A stretch of 64,000 nt of DNA, taken from assembly GCA_964497515.1 (NCBI GenBank), contig CAZCCV010000001.1, positions 109,889 through 173,888 of the forward strand. The letters are read 5' to 3'. Source of the stretch: CAZCCV01 sp964497515. GTDB taxonomy: Bacteria; Armatimonadota; UBA5829; DTLH01. The notes beneath the pieces were generated by a model. That model did not search any database, was not told the DNA's origin, and saw nothing but the letters and a program-made list of their open reading frames with translations. Positions 63,616 through 64,000 of this stretch are shown here, in pieces. Both the position numbers and the translations under genes were made by a program. Position 1 is the first letter of the stretch. Every line of letters starts with the position of its first letter.

Positions 63616-64000
63616 CAATGCGTATTTCTCAAGATACGATTACATCATTCTTCGAATTTCCCTCTGGCTCGCTTCTTCGCATCGAGAAGCCTCGAAGTAG
63701 TCTTGGGCAGGTTCGAGGGTTTTTCACCTTCAATTGGTTGTGGTTCATCCACATTGTGATTCTCCGTAGCTATGGATATTGGTTCAAGATTCAGTGCGTC
63801 TTACAACAACTATTTCGTTGAAAAAAAACTGCAAACCCTCAAAATGCAGACAGGTTTCTAGCTAGTATACTCGAAAAGTAGGTGAAGGTTCCATGAGAAG
63901 CAACGAAGAACGATAACGTCCGATTCTAGCAACAAAAGCGAAATATAGGTTACCCCTTCTAAAGTGTGTAAAATTGGTTTTGCATATCTCTTGGCAAGAA
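63616..64000. other. Right-end non-coding stretch
   Basis: A 67-codon open frame at 63618-63821 overlaps the terminator, lacks a ribosome site and has no recognisable composition, so it is left out. A TAGTATACT -10-like element lies near 63863, before a short AAGG-ATG with only seven codons. No other feature was found. Confidence 0.5.

Noticed and set aside
63618..63821. 67-codon plus-strand frame at the right end
   Set aside because: It starts in the terminator, has no ribosome site and no family resemblance.

Overview
The window looks like the chromosome of a Gram-negative, free-living bacterium with base composition near 50% GC by eye. Lipoproteins, a PEP-CTERM protein, a quinol-type nitric oxide reductase and a prepilin of the one-pseudopilin type support this. 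The mix of a DUF1559-like prepilin, a uroporphyrinogen-decarboxylase-family protein, a large secreted deacetylase-like lipoprotein and PEP-CTERM protein export recalls Armatimonadota and similar deep lineages. That placement is only an inference. No rRNA, tRNA, CRISPR array, insertion sequence or prophage was seen.

Region 1 (1-9.8 kb) is an exopolysaccharide and surface region. It holds a 5'-truncated UDP-hexosamine dehydrogenase, a UDP-hexosamine 4-epimerase and two GT4 glycosyltransferases. It continues with a lipoprotein TIM-barrel hydrolase, a PEP-CTERM protein behind a near-consensus sigma-54 promoter, a GT-C transferase and a PAP2 phosphatase. Region 2 (9.8-21.7 kb) is mixed: a flippase-like membrane protein, a universal stress protein, an Nramp metal transporter, a cupin with a PQQ-type sugar dehydrogenase, qNOR, a second GT-C protein, a two-component pair whose kinase carries a CxxCH haem-c motif, and a thymidylate-synthase-like protein. 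Region 3 (21.7-38.6 kb) has a 995-residue deacetylase-like lipoprotein, a MoxR/DUF58/transglutaminase operon, a URO-D-family protein, pdxS, a prepilin behind a promoter and a structured leader, cysE-cysS, an inositol-phosphatase-family gene, and a run of membrane or exported proteins ending in a CPBP protease.

Region 4 (38.7-51.7 kb) is a compact chemosensory operon: cheY, cheX, a helical-repeat protein, cheA, cheW, mcp, mcp, cheR, cheD, cheY, cheX, cheB. It faces pilT. No flagellar genes are present, so pilus-based motility is a reasonable output. The two receptor genes share an uninterrupted 851-nt identical tract, which points to recent duplication or gene conversion.

Region 5 (51.7-64 kb) carries a TPR protein, a secreted nuclease with its NuiA-type inhibitor, the asrABC anaerobic sulfite reductase operon, a catalase, and a three-gene sugar operon (class II aldolase, FGGY kinase, fucose-isomerase-like protein).

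The points most worth following are the haem-c sensor kinase near qNOR, the nuclease/inhibitor pair, the sigma-54-driven PEP-CTERM gene, the separate repeat protein in front of CheA, the homogenised receptor pair and the structured leader of the prepilin gene.
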